A DNA stretch of 64,000 bases from Mycolicibacterium iranicum (GCF_014190915.1 NZ_JACHVU010000008.1:186001-250000); one strand, 5' to 3'. Shown: positions 49,382 through 58,416, counted from the first letter of the stretch. The notes: a model not told the origin generated them from the sequence alone. Numbers and translations are program-made.

Positions 49382-50617
49382 GTGGCCGGTCACGGGTTGG
49401 TGCCGGCCTTCCAGCCCGTCGTCTCGCTGCCCGACGAAGCCCTCGTCGGCTATGAGGCCCTGGCCCGGTGGCCGTCGCTGGACCATCCGTCGCCGGCCGT
49501 CGTTTTCGCCCACGCCGCAGCCACCGGCAGCTCGGATCTGCTCGACCACGCCTGCATCAACCTGTCGGCCCAGGCCGCACTCGACGGCCGGTCGGCCCAC
49601 GGGATGCTGCTGCTCGTCAACTGCGAGCCGACCACCGTCGGCATCGAGATCCCTTCCGGTACCGCGCTGTCGGAGGCCGCCCGCACCTTCAAGCTCACGT
49701 TCGAATTGACCGAGCGCGGCCTGCTGCGTGACCCCCCTGCACTGCTCAGGAAGGTCGCGGCACTGCGCGCACTGGGCGTGATGATCGCGCTGGACGACAT
49801 CGGGGCGCACCCCGACTCACTGGCCCTGTTGGACATCATCGCGCCGGACGTGATGAAGATCGATCTGGGACTTGTTCAGCGGCAACCCGATCAACTGCAG
49901 GCCCGCACGATCGCGGCGGTGATCGCGCACCACGAGCGCACCGGGTCCACCATCCTCGCCGAGGGCATCGAGACCGACGAGCATCTGGAGCAGGCCCTCG
50001 CCTACGGCGCCACCCTGGGCCAGGGCTACCGGTTCGGATACCCCGGGGCGCTCGACACGGCCCCCGACGGCGCACTGCTGCCGGATCTGGCTCTGCCGGC
50101 GAACGGTGACAAGGCCGAGATGACCCCGTTCGAGTTGGCCACCGCCGACTGCGACGCCCGCACCGTCCGCAAGAGGACCCTGATCGAGCTCTCCCGCCAC
50201 ATCGAACGCCTCGCCGTGTCCGCCGAAAGTCCGCCCATCGTGTTGTTCACGCTGCAGAGCAGTGCGAACTTCCGTGGGACCACCCGGGACAACTACACCC
50301 GGCTCGCGGAGAAGTCACCGCTCGTGGTGGCTTTCGCGGTGAACGCGCGGGAGGACCTGGAACCGCGTCTGCGGTGGGTCGACGTCGACGTGGCCGACCG
50401 GATGGCGCTGGAGTGGACCATCGTGGTGATCGGGCCCGACACCGCCGCAGCGCTGATCGCCCGCGAGCTGGAACCGCCCGGCGCCGAGGCCTACGAGAAC
50501 GATCGCCGCTTCGAGGCGGTGATCACCTTCGATCGGGAGAGGGTGACGCAGGCAGCGCGCAGCCTCCTCAACCGCTGTCCGGCGGCGGGCGCGATCAGCT
50601 CCGCGTTCAGCGGCTGA
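49382..50617 (+). CDS. EAL-domain cyclic-di-GMP phosphodiesterase with DICT domain
   Basis: Read from GTG 49382 the protein is 411 residues. EAL residues are all in place: E25 (EALARW), N60 (CINLS), E108 and E111 (FELTE), D138-D139, K159 (MKID), E194 (AEGIET) and Q214 (GQGYRFG). This predicts hydrolysis of cyclic di-GMP. A DICT-type sensory domain (about 265-360) follows, with RTLIELSRHIERL and SPLVVAFAVN. The GTG has no clear ribosome-binding site, and the homology seems to start upstream: about 18 codons before it look protein-like but have no start codon. It converges on egtE. Confidence 0.85.
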   Translation: MAGHGLVPAFQPVVSLPDEALVGYEALARWPSLDHPSPAVVFAHAAATGSSDLLDHACINLSAQAALDGRSAHGMLLLVNCEPTTVGIEIPSGTALSEAARTFKLTFELTERGLLRDPPALLRKVAALRALGVMIALDDIGAHPDSLALLDIIAPDVMKIDLGLVQRQPDQLQARTIAAVIAHHERTGSTILAEGIETDEHLEQALAYGATLGQGYRFGYPGALDTAPDGALLPDLALPANGDKAEMTPFELATADCDARTVRKRTLIELSRHIERLAVSAESPPIVLFTLQSSANFRGTTRDNYTRLAEKSPLVVAFAVNAREDLEPRLRWVDVDVADRMALEWTIVVIGPDTAAALIARELEPPGAEAYENDRRFEAVITFDRERVTQAARSLLNRCPAAGAISSAFSG

Positions 50618-51686
50618 CCGCGGTTAGGGCCTGCGCGATCGCCGCCAGGTCGTCCTCGGTGACGTCGACGTGCGGGGAGATCCGCAGCGCGGGATGGGCC
50701 ATCGCCCGGGGCGCACGTTCCATGCCGAGGTACGTCGTGACGATCGCATGCTCGGCGATCAGCCGGGCCCGCACCTCTTGCGCGTCCACCCCGTCGGGGG
50801 GCTGCAGCGTCGTGATCGCGCTGGGCTCGTCGACGTGCTCGAGGACGCGCCAGCCCGCGACCCCGGACAGGGTGCTGCGTGTGGTCGCACCGACGTCGCG
50901 CAGCCGGGCCTGGACTGCGGCGGGGCCTGCCGCGATGTGCTCCCCGATGGCGACGGAGAAGCCCACGTGGGCACCGACATTCGCCTCAGCATGGCCGATC
51001 CGCTCCCGCATGGAGTCCGACAGGAAGCCGGGACGGGTCGCGAGCACTCCCACGCCGCGTGGTCCGGCGGTCCACTTGCGCGACGACGAGTAGATCGCAT
51101 CGGCGCCGATGCCCGAGACGTCCACATGTGCGAAACCCTGTGCGGCGTCGACGATCAGCGGAATGCCGTGGCCATGGCACGCGGTGGCCATGTCGTGCAC
51201 CGGCTGCACGACGCCGCTGTGGCTGCCCAGCACCGTGAAGTGCACCAGCGCCGGCGGGTCGTGCGCCAGGGCGGCGCCGAGCGCGTTGACGTCCAGCCTG
51301 CCGTACTCGTCGACGGGCAGCATCCGGATGTCGAAACCGTGTCGCGCCATGATGGCGAGGTTGGGGCCGAATTCGCCGGGCAGGCACGCGACCGTCCGCT
51401 CGCCGGTCCAGTCGTCGAGCAGGATGTCGAGGGCGTGGTTCGAGCCGGTCGTGAACGACACACCGGCATCGGGCATTCCGGTCAACGCGCGCACGGCGGC
51501 GCGACCCGCGTCGAGCGCAGGCGCGGCCGCCTGTGCCGCGATGTAGCCGCCCACCTCGGCCTCGTGGCGGGCGTGCGCGGCCGAGGCCTCGATCGTGGCG
51601 AAACTCTGCCGCGAACAGGCCGCACTGTCGACGTGCACTCCGGCGGCCGGCGGCCGCGCGACGCGCCACTGTTCCGCGAGGCTCAT
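50607..51686 (-). CDS. egtE: Ergothioneine biosynthesis PLP-dependent C-S lyase EgtE
   Basis: This 359-residue fold-type I PLP enzyme releases ergothioneine from hercynylcysteine sulfoxide. The PLP lysine is in SSSRKWTAGPRG, and LIVDAAQGFAHVDV contains the PLP-nitrogen Asp. The ATG at 51686 overlaps the egtD stop by four bases. It is the last gene of egtABCDE. Its 3' end overlaps the convergent EAL gene by 11 bases. Confidence 0.92.
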   Translation of the reverse strand: MSLAEQWRVARPPAAGVHVDSAACSRQSFATIEASAAHARHEAEVGGYIAAQAAAPALDAGRAAVRALTGMPDAGVSFTTGSNHALDILLDDWTGERTVACLPGEFGPNLAIMARHGFDIRMLPVDEYGRLDVNALGAALAHDPPALVHFTVLGSHSGVVQPVHDMATACHGHGIPLIVDAAQGFAHVDVSGIGADAIYSSSRKWTAGPRGVGVLATRPGFLSDSMRERIGHAEANVGAHVGFSVAIGEHIAAGPAAVQARLRDVGATTRSTLSGVAGWRVLEHVDEPSAITTLQPPDGVDAQEVRARLIAEHAIVTTYLGMERAPRAMAHPALRISPHVDVTEDDLAAIAQALTAVSR

Positions 51687-52648
51687 TTGACCGCCAGCGA
51701 CAGACCGAAGTCTCCGGCGTCGTCGGTCCACCAGTGGGTGTGGCGCAGACCGGCGGCGGCCAACTCCTCGTCCACGCGCGACCGACGGAATTTGCAGGAC
51801 ACCTCGGTCAGCATCCGCTCATCCTCGGCGAAGTCCACCACGACATCCAGTGCCGGGATGCGCACCTGCTGCGCGCGCACCGATCGCAGCCACATCTCGA
51901 TGCGTTCCTCGTCGGCGTTCCACACCGCGACATGCTCGAACGCGTCGACGTCGAAGTCGGCGCCGAGTTCGCGATTGACGACCGTGAGCACGTTGCGGTT
52001 GAAACGTGCTGTGACTCCGGCGCTGTCGTCGTAGGCGCGGACCAGGCGGTCGGGATCTTTGACCAGGTCGGTGCCGAGCAGCAGGGCGTCGCCGGGCTGC
52101 ATCGTCTCGGCCACCGAGGCCAGGAACTCGGCGCGGGGCCCGGTGGTCAGGTTGCCGATCGTGGAGCCCAGGAACGCCACCAATCGTCGTCCGCTGCGGG
52201 GGATCTTGCCGAGGTGCTCCTCGAAATCGCCACATACGGCCTCGATCTCGATTCCCGGGTACTCGGCCTGGATCGCCGTCCCGGCAGCCTGCAGCACGGT
52301 GGAGTCCACGTCGAAGGGAATGAAGCGGCGCAGGGAACCCGCGTCGCGCAGTGCGTCGAGCAGCATCCGGGTCTTCTCGGAGGTGCCGCTGCCGAGCTCG
52401 ACGAGGGTGTCCGCGCCGGACGCCGCGACGATCTCCGCGGCCCGCGCCCGCAGGATCTGCGCCTCGGCGCGGGTCGGGTAGTACTCGGGCAGACGGGTGA
52501 TCTGGTCGAACAGGTCGCTGCCCACCGAGTCGTAGAACCACTTCGGCGGCAACGTCTTCGGGTCCTGACTCAGGCCATGGGTGACGTCGCGGCGCAACGC
52601 CTCGTCGGCGGCGTCGGCGGCGAGGTAGTTCTCCAGGGAAAACGCCAT
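51683..52648 (-). CDS. egtD: L-histidine N-alpha-methyltransferase EgtD
   Basis: The 321-residue enzyme trimethylates histidine to hercynine with three SAM. It starts at ATG 52648, where ATGA joins it to the egtC stop. Features are KWFYDSVGSDLFDQIT, LPEYYPTRAE, the SAM site LVELGSGTSEKTRML and FLGSTIGN. The C-terminal ERMLTEVSCKFRR segment carries residues that bind the substrate imidazole in the M. smegmatis enzyme. Length equals that enzyme's as I recall it. Confidence 0.96.
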   Translation of the reverse strand: MAFSLENYLAADAADEALRRDVTHGLSQDPKTLPPKWFYDSVGSDLFDQITRLPEYYPTRAEAQILRARAAEIVAASGADTLVELGSGTSEKTRMLLDALRDAGSLRRFIPFDVDSTVLQAAGTAIQAEYPGIEIEAVCGDFEEHLGKIPRSGRRLVAFLGSTIGNLTTGPRAEFLASVAETMQPGDALLLGTDLVKDPDRLVRAYDDSAGVTARFNRNVLTVVNRELGADFDVDAFEHVAVWNADEERIEMWLRSVRAQQVRIPALDVVVDFAEDERMLTEVSCKFRRSRVDEELAAAGLRHTHWWTDDAGDFGLSLAVK

Positions 52649-53337
52649 CACGATCCTTTCAGCGGGGTCAGGTGCACACGGTCGTCCACGACCTCGACGA
52701 GGTGGCGGTCGGGAACCTCGTCCCAGGCGGGGTCGTCGTCGTAGGGTTCGCTGGCCACCACCACGCCGTCGTGCCGGCGCAACACCGAGAGGGTGTCGCC
52801 CCATGTGGTCGCCAGCAGCCGGGAACCGTTGCCGGCGAGGATGTTCAGCCGCGCGTTCGGGTCGTCGGCGGCGACCGCGGCGATGGTGTCGCCGAGGGCG
52901 TCGAGGCCGCGGTCGAAGATCAGCGCGGCCAGCAGCGCGCTGTCGTTCGTCGACTCGGCGTGACGGGCAGCGGGCAGCACCGCCCGGTCGACCAGGCCGT
53001 TGTGGGACAGCAGCCAGGTTCCGTCGCTGAACGGCGCCGAGGCCGAGGGCTCGATGGGCATGCCCACGCTGGCCGAGCGGACCGCGGCGACCACGCACGT
53101 GCTCCGCAGGGCCGGCGCGACGGAGGCGAACGACGCATCCCCCCACAGCGGCGAGGCGCTGCGCCAGCGCCGCGCGTCGGCGCCGTCGAAGAAGCCGACC
53201 CCCCATCCGTCGGCGTTCATCAGGCCGTGCTTCTGCCGCCGCGGCGCATACGACTGGACCATCAGGCCCGACGGCGGGTCGAGCACCAGCGAGGCCACCG
53301 AGACCGGTTCGCCCAGCCAGGCCAGGTGCCTACACAT
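52648..53337 (-). CDS. egtC: Gamma-glutamyl hercynylcysteine sulfoxide hydrolase EgtC
   Basis: This 229-residue class II glutamine amidotransferase-type hydrolase starts MCRHLAW, so the catalytic nucleophile is Cys2 after Met removal. Supporting motifs are NADGWGVGFF, VRSASVGMPIEPSASAPF and LLSHNGLVD. It removes glutamate from gamma-glutamyl hercynylcysteine sulfoxide. It overlaps egtB by eight bases upstream and touches egtD downstream, consistent with one polycistronic message. Confidence 0.94.
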   Translation of the reverse strand: MCRHLAWLGEPVSVASLVLDPPSGLMVQSYAPRRQKHGLMNADGWGVGFFDGADARRWRSASPLWGDASFASVAPALRSTCVVAAVRSASVGMPIEPSASAPFSDGTWLLSHNGLVDRAVLPAARHAESTNDSALLAALIFDRGLDALGDTIAAVAADDPNARLNILAGNGSRLLATTWGDTLSVLRRHDGVVVASEPYDDDPAWDEVPDRHLVEVVDDRVHLTPLKGS

Positions 53338-54628
53338 CCCAGGCCAGCCTCACCCCGGAGAAGATCTGCCTGCGGATCGGATGGTCCCAGTTGCGGAAGC
53401 TCGGCCGCAGGATGCTCGCGGTGACAGCCCACGACCCGCCCCGCAGCACCCGATATTCGCCGCTGGCCGTGCCCTCGAAGAACGGCTCCGAGTACTGCTT
53501 GTAGACCATCGGCGAGAACCCCGGCCACGGCCGCAGCGGGGAGCTCGTCCACTCCCACACGTCGCCGAGCATCTGCTCGACGCCGTACGCCGACGCCCCC
53601 GACGGGTAGGCCCCCACGGGTGCGGGCCGCAGCGATTCCCCGCCGAGGTTGACCACCGCGGCGGTGGGTTCTGTGGCGCCCCAGGGATACCGGCGGCGGG
53701 TCCGCGTGTGCGGATCCCACGCGCAGGCCTTCTCCCACTCGACTTCGGTGGGCAGCCGGGCGCCCGCCCACGCGGCGTACGCCTCGGCTTCGTAGTAGGT
53801 GACGTGCTGGACGGGCTCGTCGCCGGGGATGTCCTCGACGTGGCCGAAGCGGGTGCGGGTACCCGCGCGGCCTGCGGTGTCCCAGAACAGTGGCGCCGTC
53901 AGTCCCGCCTGCTGCCGGTAGGACCATCCGGCTTCCGACCACCAGCGCGGCCGGTCGTATCCGCCGTCGTCGATGAACTGCTGCCATTCGGCGTTGGTGA
54001 CCGGCACCCGGCCGATCCGGAAGGCCGCGGTGTCGACCGTGTGGGCGGGGCGTTCGTTGTCCAGGGCGAACGGTTCATCGGCGGCGTCGACACCGAGCGT
54101 GAACTCACCGGCCGGGATCAGCACCGACGTCCCGGCAACCCCCGCACGGCCCGCAGGCAACGGCGTTCCGCGATCGAGCAGCGGCGTTCCCCGGCGCAGG
54201 TTCAGCGCCTGCAGCATCGTCTCGTCGTGCTGGCACTCATGGCTGACCACCAGCGCGTAGGTGAAGGCGTCCGGGTGATCGTCGGGCAGCGCTTCCAGCG
54301 CGTCCAGAGCGCGACCGCGGACCGTCGCGCAGTAGTTCCGGGCGTCGGTGGGGGGCAGCAGCGGCAGGTCCACCCGGGCGGCGCGGGAATGCACGAACGC
54401 GTCGTAGAGCTGATCGACCTGCGGGGTCAGCAGCCCGGGACGGTCGGGGTTCCCGCCGCGCAGCAGCCACAGCTCCTCCTGCTGCCCGATGTGCGCGAGA
54501 TCCCAGACCAGGGGGCTCATCAGCGGGTCGTACTGGCGCCGCAGCTCCGCGTCGTCGAAGTCGACCAGCCGCAGCGTGCGGTCCCTGGCCCTGGTCAGTT
54601 CACCGGCGAGCGTTTCCCTCGTCGTCAC
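53330..54628 (-). CDS. egtB: Ergothioneine sulfoxide synthase EgtB
   Basis: The 432-residue non-haem iron enzyme joins gamma-glutamylcysteine to hercynine. A DinB-like N-terminal domain supplies iron ligands H46 (DLAHIGQQ), H130 and H134 (SHECQHDETM). The C-terminal FGE/sulfatase-modifying-like domain has GDVWEWTSSPL and RVLRGGSW. Start is GTG 54628, with GAGGAGAG upstream and four bases of overlap with egtA. Confidence 0.95.
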   Translation of the reverse strand: MTTRETLAGELTRARDRTLRLVDFDDAELRRQYDPLMSPLVWDLAHIGQQEELWLLRGGNPDRPGLLTPQVDQLYDAFVHSRAARVDLPLLPPTDARNYCATVRGRALDALEALPDDHPDAFTYALVVSHECQHDETMLQALNLRRGTPLLDRGTPLPAGRAGVAGTSVLIPAGEFTLGVDAADEPFALDNERPAHTVDTAAFRIGRVPVTNAEWQQFIDDGGYDRPRWWSEAGWSYRQQAGLTAPLFWDTAGRAGTRTRFGHVEDIPGDEPVQHVTYYEAEAYAAWAGARLPTEVEWEKACAWDPHTRTRRRYPWGATEPTAAVVNLGGESLRPAPVGAYPSGASAYGVEQMLGDVWEWTSSPLRPWPGFSPMVYKQYSEPFFEGTASGEYRVLRGGSWAVTASILRPSFRNWDHPIRRQIFSGVRLAWDV

Positions 54629-55899
54629 AACTCTCCTCGCGCCAGGTGGGTGACCGCCTCGGCGATCCCGTACGACACCGCCCGGTCGGCGAAGTCGTCG
54701 GCGGGACAGCGTCCCTGTTCGACCGAACGCACGAGCCGCGACATCGATTCCTCGAGGGCGTCGGGCACCTGCTCGGCGGCCAGCCGGACACACCGTACGG
54801 CGGCGGCGTGCAGCTCGCGATCGGCAAGCCCGAGTTCAGCAGCGCGGTCCCAGGCGGTGGCCACCCCCTCGGTGGCCTCGGCGGCACCGTCCGCGGCAGC
54901 TGGGTGATCGAGGAGGGTGGCGAGGGTGAACACCACGGCCGGCCAGGTCGCGTCGGGAACGCTGTCCAGGTAGCGCACCTCCAGAAAACCTCGGGGCCGG
55001 ACCGGAGGGAACAGCGTCGTCAGGTGATATTCCAGGTCGGCCACGGTCGGACGCCGGTCGCCGAGCAGTACCCGGCCGTCGGCCCAATCGGCGAACGGCA
55101 CCCACTGGGTCACCGCGGCCGCAGCCGGTCCGTTCACGAGCATGACGGGTGCGCGCAAGGCATAGCGGGCCCAGTCGTCGGCGGGGTCGTCGCCGTCGGC
55201 GCCGAGAATCGGACCGCAGCGGGCCGAGTCGAGCTGACTCCAGACCAGCTGGCGCGTGGAACGCCAGCCGGTGAAACCGCCGCCGAGGACGGGCGAGTTC
55301 GCGGCGATGGCGATCATGGTCGGTCCCAGTGCGTGGGCCAGCCGGACCCGGTCACCCCAGCCCGAGCGGGGGCCGGCCTCAAGGTTGACCTGGACCGATG
55401 CCGTGGAGGTCATCATGGCGGCGCCGGCGGCAGCGGTGCCGCTCTCGCGGAAGAACTCCTCCATGGCCGAATATCGGGCACCGGGGTTCACCCGCGCGGC
55501 AGGACGCACCGGGTCGGCGCCCAGCAGCACCAGGCCGAGGCCCGCCTGCGCGAAGGCCGCGCGCAGCACACTGCGATCGGACGCCATCGCCGCCACGGCG
55601 CTGACCGTGTCGGGCATCGGCGGGCCCGACAGCTCGACCGCGCCGCCCGGTTCGACGGTGACCAGGCTGCCGCCGGGCATGGCGGGCAACCGGGCGATGA
55701 CCGAGGTCAACTCCTGCCAGCCGGGCCGGCGCGACGGGTCGGCGAGGTCGAAGCAGTGCGCCTCGATCTCCAGACCGATGCGCCCGACGGGGCCGTCCTT
55801 GAGGCAGAACTCGACGATATGGTGCGCGGCGGAATCCGCGCTGCTCAGCGGTTCGACCGACTGGTCTGCGAGACCGCCGGGCGCCGTCGTGCGGGCCAT
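54625..55899 (-). CDS. egtA: Glutamate-cysteine ligase EgtA
   Basis: The 424-residue ATP-dependent ligase makes gamma-glutamylcysteine for ergothioneine. GRIGLEIEAHCFDL is the GCS2 metal-binding start, followed by VTVEPGGAVELSGPP and STASVQVNLEAG. I chose ATG 55899 because GGAGGGGG lies eight bases upstream; an ATG 19 codons earlier is possible. It is the first gene of the egtABCDE operon, in the order known from M. smegmatis. Confidence 0.93.
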   Translation of the reverse strand: MARTTAPGGLADQSVEPLSSADSAAHHIVEFCLKDGPVGRIGLEIEAHCFDLADPSRRPGWQELTSVIARLPAMPGGSLVTVEPGGAVELSGPPMPDTVSAVAAMASDRSVLRAAFAQAGLGLVLLGADPVRPAARVNPGARYSAMEEFFRESGTAAAGAAMMTSTASVQVNLEAGPRSGWGDRVRLAHALGPTMIAIAANSPVLGGGFTGWRSTRQLVWSQLDSARCGPILGADGDDPADDWARYALRAPVMLVNGPAAAAVTQWVPFADWADGRVLLGDRRPTVADLEYHLTTLFPPVRPRGFLEVRYLDSVPDATWPAVVFTLATLLDHPAAADGAAEATEGVATAWDRAAELGLADRELHAAAVRCVRLAAEQVPDALEESMSRLVRSVEQGRCPADDFADRAVSYGIAEAVTHLARGEL

Positions 55900-56014
55900 C
55901 AGCCACCCCCTCCGGGTGTGCAACGATGCTTCGTCTTTGACGTCGTCCTCAACCATCTTCCAGAGCCGACCGACAATGTCGCGGGTTTTACTCTGTGACT
56001 TGTCGGTGACGTGC

Positions 56015-56764
56015 CTATTGGCCGAGGGTGTTCTGCATCGCGCCGGCCAGAACGTCGACGGCCGGCGCGCCGTTGCCGGATTGGCACACCTTGGCCTGCA
56101 GCAGCACGTTCTCCCGCAGCCGTGTGGTGACGAAGCAGCGGCGGTCCGTGCCGGCCTCCTGCTTCACCCAGTCCGCCTCGGTGGGCGACGGCGGCCCGCC
56201 GGAGAACGACCACACCTGGGTGGAGAAATTGTCCAGGTGCATGGCCGTGGTCTGGCCGCTGCACCCGGCGGTGCGGTCGACGATCCGGGAGAAGGCCCGC
56301 CCGGCGGCATCGGCACTGGCGAACACCCCGACGGCCTGTTTGACGAAGTGCGTCATGTCCGTCGCCGATTCCTGGGCGACGGCACCGCTGAACGCGGCGA
56401 GGTCGGGATCGCGGTACACCTCGGGCAGCCCGATGTCGGCCCAGTTGTTGCAGACCGGGTTGTCGACGGTGAAGGCCTGGAATGGGGCGGCGAACGTCGA
56501 CTCGAAACCCATGCGCGCACCCACGATGTTGCCGACCGAACCCTTGTTGAGCACGGCGTAATTGACGACCCCCGGTTCGGACGGGCGGGCCGATGCCGGG
56601 GTCGCGAGGGGCAGCGACAGGGCGGCGCACACGGCGGCCGCGGTCAGCGACGTCACGGTCACGCGTTGGCGATCAGCGTGACATCGGCGCGTCGTGCTCA
56701 GGCGGCCGCCACGGCCGGCTCTTCTCCCACGGGACTCGGTCGGGTAGACGTCGTCGTCGGTCAT
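56015..56764 (-). CDS. Secreted sensor-domain protein (PknH extracellular-domain-like)
   Basis: The 249-residue reading from ATG 56764 has an Arg-rich N-terminus and then a hydrophobic signal segment (about residues 35-60, ending ATPASARP). A GTG at 56662 would place the signal at the very start, so the true start is uncertain. The mature part has VCNNWADIGLPEVYRD, MTHFVKQAVGVF, and four Cys placed as in the PknH-type sensor fold. The ligand is unknown. It could be anchored or secreted. It starts eight bases from the COG0523 gene stop on the same strand. Confidence 0.75.
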   Translation of the reverse strand: MTDDDVYPTESRGRRAGRGGRLSTTRRCHADRQRVTVTSLTAAAVCAALSLPLATPASARPSEPGVVNYAVLNKGSVGNIVGARMGFESTFAAPFQAFTVDNPVCNNWADIGLPEVYRDPDLAAFSGAVAQESATDMTHFVKQAVGVFASADAAGRAFSRIVDRTAGCSGQTTAMHLDNFSTQVWSFSGGPPSPTEADWVKQEAGTDRRCFVTTRLRENVLLQAKVCQSGNGAPAVDVLAGAMQNTLGQ

Positions 56765-56772
56765 TCACCCGA

Positions 56773-57885
56773 TCATGCCAGCCGCGCTTCGTCGGCATGC
56801 CAGTCGCCGAACGGATCGTCGAAGCGCCGCCACTCCTGTGGACGGGCCATCTCCGCGTCGGTCAGGACCGCCCCCTGCAACCCCGCCAGGACCTCGGCGG
56901 GGTCGGCGCCGCACACCAGGACGGCCATCGAGGTGTGCCGGTCACCGTGGCGGGGGTCCCAGAGCAGGTCGGCCATCGCGCGACGTTCGGGACTCACGTA
57001 GGCGAACTCACGAGTTCCCATCGCGGCCAACCATTTTCCGGCCTGGGTGACCCGCAGGCCCCCGCCGGCGGACTCCAACCACATCGCGGTGTCGGGACGG
57101 TTCGCCAGCCAGAGCCGGCCCCGGCTGCGCACCACTCCGTCCAGCAGCAGGTCGACCGCGGCGTGCAACCGTCCGGGATGGAACGGGCGGCGTGCCTGGA
57201 ACTCGATCAGGCGGATCTGGCCGGCCGCCTCCAGAGGTGGCTGACCCGCCAGCAGCGATCCGTGGGGATCGTCGGAGCGCCCGCGGCGGGCATCTGTCTC
57301 CAGGTGGGCCAGTGCGAGCTCGATCCGTGTGGTGCCGACGGTGACACGCGCCCTGGGCGCGAGCCTGCGGGCGACTGCCAGCGTCTCGGGATGCGGTTGG
57401 TCGAGGACGACGACGTCGGCGAACTCGACCTGACCGACAACTGCCTGGGCCATCGTGCGACCGTCGTCGAGTTCGTCCTCGCCGAGCGCCTGGGACAGCC
57501 ACGCGCCGCTGTCGACCGCGGTGACGACGGCGGACAGCGCGACATCGCGGGCGGCCGGCGAGTGCAGGATCGCGAAACAGACCGGTTCGGGCTCCATCCA
57601 GGGGCCGAGCCTGACGACGATGCGTTCGACGTCGGGGCGGCGGTGCAGCAGCCGCAGGTGGTGGAGCAGGTCGTTGCGCACCGTGCAGGACACACAGCAG
57701 TTGGTCAGCTCCAGAACCGCATCGGCCTTCACCGTGACGTCGCGCTGCATCAGCGCGGTCGTGCGGTGCACGACATGACCGTCGAAATGGTGCTCGACCA
57801 CAGCCGTTCCCGGGCTGTCGAGCAGCGCGCCGGCGATGCCCTCGGTCTCGCGTTGGCCGGTCACGACCACGACGGGTGTCCGCAT
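56773..57885 (-). CDS. COG0523/CobW-like protein, zinc-responsive, without canonical P-loop
   Basis: From ATG 57885 (GAGGAGGGTTG upstream) the protein is 370 residues. The cysteine motif TNCCVSCTVR (62-70) corresponds to the CxCC metal site of COG0523 GTPases, but is CCxxC here. The nucleotide-binding loop at residues 10-21, GQRETEGIAGAL, has no Gly-Lys-Thr/Ser. I recall a similar state in M. tuberculosis Rv0106. It is divergent from four zinc-free ribosomal protein genes, and a Zur-like box lies 14 bases upstream of the start. A role in zinc scarcity is therefore likely. Confidence 0.85.
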   Translation of the reverse strand: MRTPVVVVTGQRETEGIAGALLDSPGTAVVEHHFDGHVVHRTTALMQRDVTVKADAVLELTNCCVSCTVRNDLLHHLRLLHRRPDVERIVVRLGPWMEPEPVCFAILHSPAARDVALSAVVTAVDSGAWLSQALGEDELDDGRTMAQAVVGQVEFADVVVLDQPHPETLAVARRLAPRARVTVGTTRIELALAHLETDARRGRSDDPHGSLLAGQPPLEAAGQIRLIEFQARRPFHPGRLHAAVDLLLDGVVRSRGRLWLANRPDTAMWLESAGGGLRVTQAGKWLAAMGTREFAYVSPERRAMADLLWDPRHGDRHTSMAVLVCGADPAEVLAGLQGAVLTDAEMARPQEWRRFDDPFGDWHADEARLA

Positions 57886-57898
57886 CAACCCTCCTCTA

Positions 57899-57915
57899 TT
57901 GGGAATGATTTTCAA
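57899..57915. promoter_or_regulatory. Zur-like box proximal to the COG0523 gene
   Basis: TTGGGAATGATTTTCAA is an imperfect palindrome (arms TTGGGAAT and ATTTTCAA match at six of eight positions). It resembles the mycobacterial Zur consensus TGAAAATnATTTTCA. It lies 14 bases upstream of the COG0523 start, so Zur binding would block that promoter. Confidence 0.75.
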
Positions 57916-57953
57916 TAACTGGACGTTGACGCTACAGTCTTGGCGACAGCTTG

Positions 57954-57970
57954 TCGAAAATGATTTTCAA
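57954..57970. promoter_or_regulatory. Zur-like box proximal to the ribosomal protein operon
   Basis: TCGAAAATGATTTTCAA matches its own reverse complement at seven of eight arm positions and shares ATGATTTTCAA with the first box. It lies 25 bases upstream of the rpmB start. Two boxes 55 bases apart, one per divergent gene, fit a Zur-repressed bidirectional promoter. Confidence 0.85.
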
Positions 57971-57995
57971 TAGTGAACGCTTCGAGAGGAGTGCC

Positions 57996-58229
57996 GTGTC
58001 CGCGCACTGCCAGGTGACCGGGCGCAAGCCCGGCTTCGGCAACTCGGTGTCGCATTCGCACCGCCGCACCCGCCGCCGCTGGGACCCGAACATCCAGCGC
58101 AAGACCTACTACCTGCCGTCCGAGGGGCGCCGGATCACGCTGCGCGTCAGCGCGAAAGGCATCAAGGTGATCGACCGCGACGGCATCGAGTCGGTGGTGG
58201 CCCGCCTCCGCCGCGAAGGACGGTTGTGA
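57996..58229 (+). CDS. rpmB: 50S ribosomal protein L28, zinc-free paralogue
   Basis: This 77-residue L28 starts at GTG 57996 after GAGAGGAG. The L28 body is clear: CQVTGRKPGFGNSVSHSHRR, then RRWDPNIQRKTYYL. Only one Cys (C5) is present, so it cannot hold the zinc of the CxxC-type L28. Such C-minus forms replace the zinc-bound proteins when zinc is low. It is the first gene of the Zur-like operon. Confidence 0.93.
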   Translation: MSAHCQVTGRKPGFGNSVSHSHRRTRRRWDPNIQRKTYYLPSEGRRITLRVSAKGIKVIDRDGIESVVARLRREGRL

Positions 58230-58251
58230 ACAACAGGAAGGACAACAACTG

Positions 58252-58416
58252 ATGGCCCGCAACGAGATTCGTCCGCTGGTGAAACTGCGCTCCACAGCAG
58301 GAACCGGGTTCACGTACATCACCCGCAAAAATCGGCGCAACGACCCCGACCGGATCGTGCTGCGCAAGTACGACCCCGTGCTGCGACGTCACGTCGACTT
58401 CCGCGAGGAGCGCTGA
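58252..58416 (+). CDS. rpmG: 50S ribosomal protein L33, zinc-free paralogue, 54 aa
   Basis: ATG 58252 opens 54 codons starting MARNEIRPLVKLRSTAGTGF, followed by the L33 segment YITRKNRRNDPDRI and ending DFREER. No Cys is present, so this is a C-minus L33. AGGAAGGACAACAACTG precedes the start. Its TGA overlaps the rpsN ATG (TGATG). The gene is short and easy to miss. Confidence 0.95.
   Translation: MARNEIRPLVKLRSTAGTGFTYITRKNRRNDPDRIVLRKYDPVLRRHVDFREER

Noticed and set aside
55969..56007. 8-base inverted repeat ACCGACAA/TTGTCGGT upstream of egtA
   Set aside because: Short arms with a 23-base loop; not clearly better than chance.
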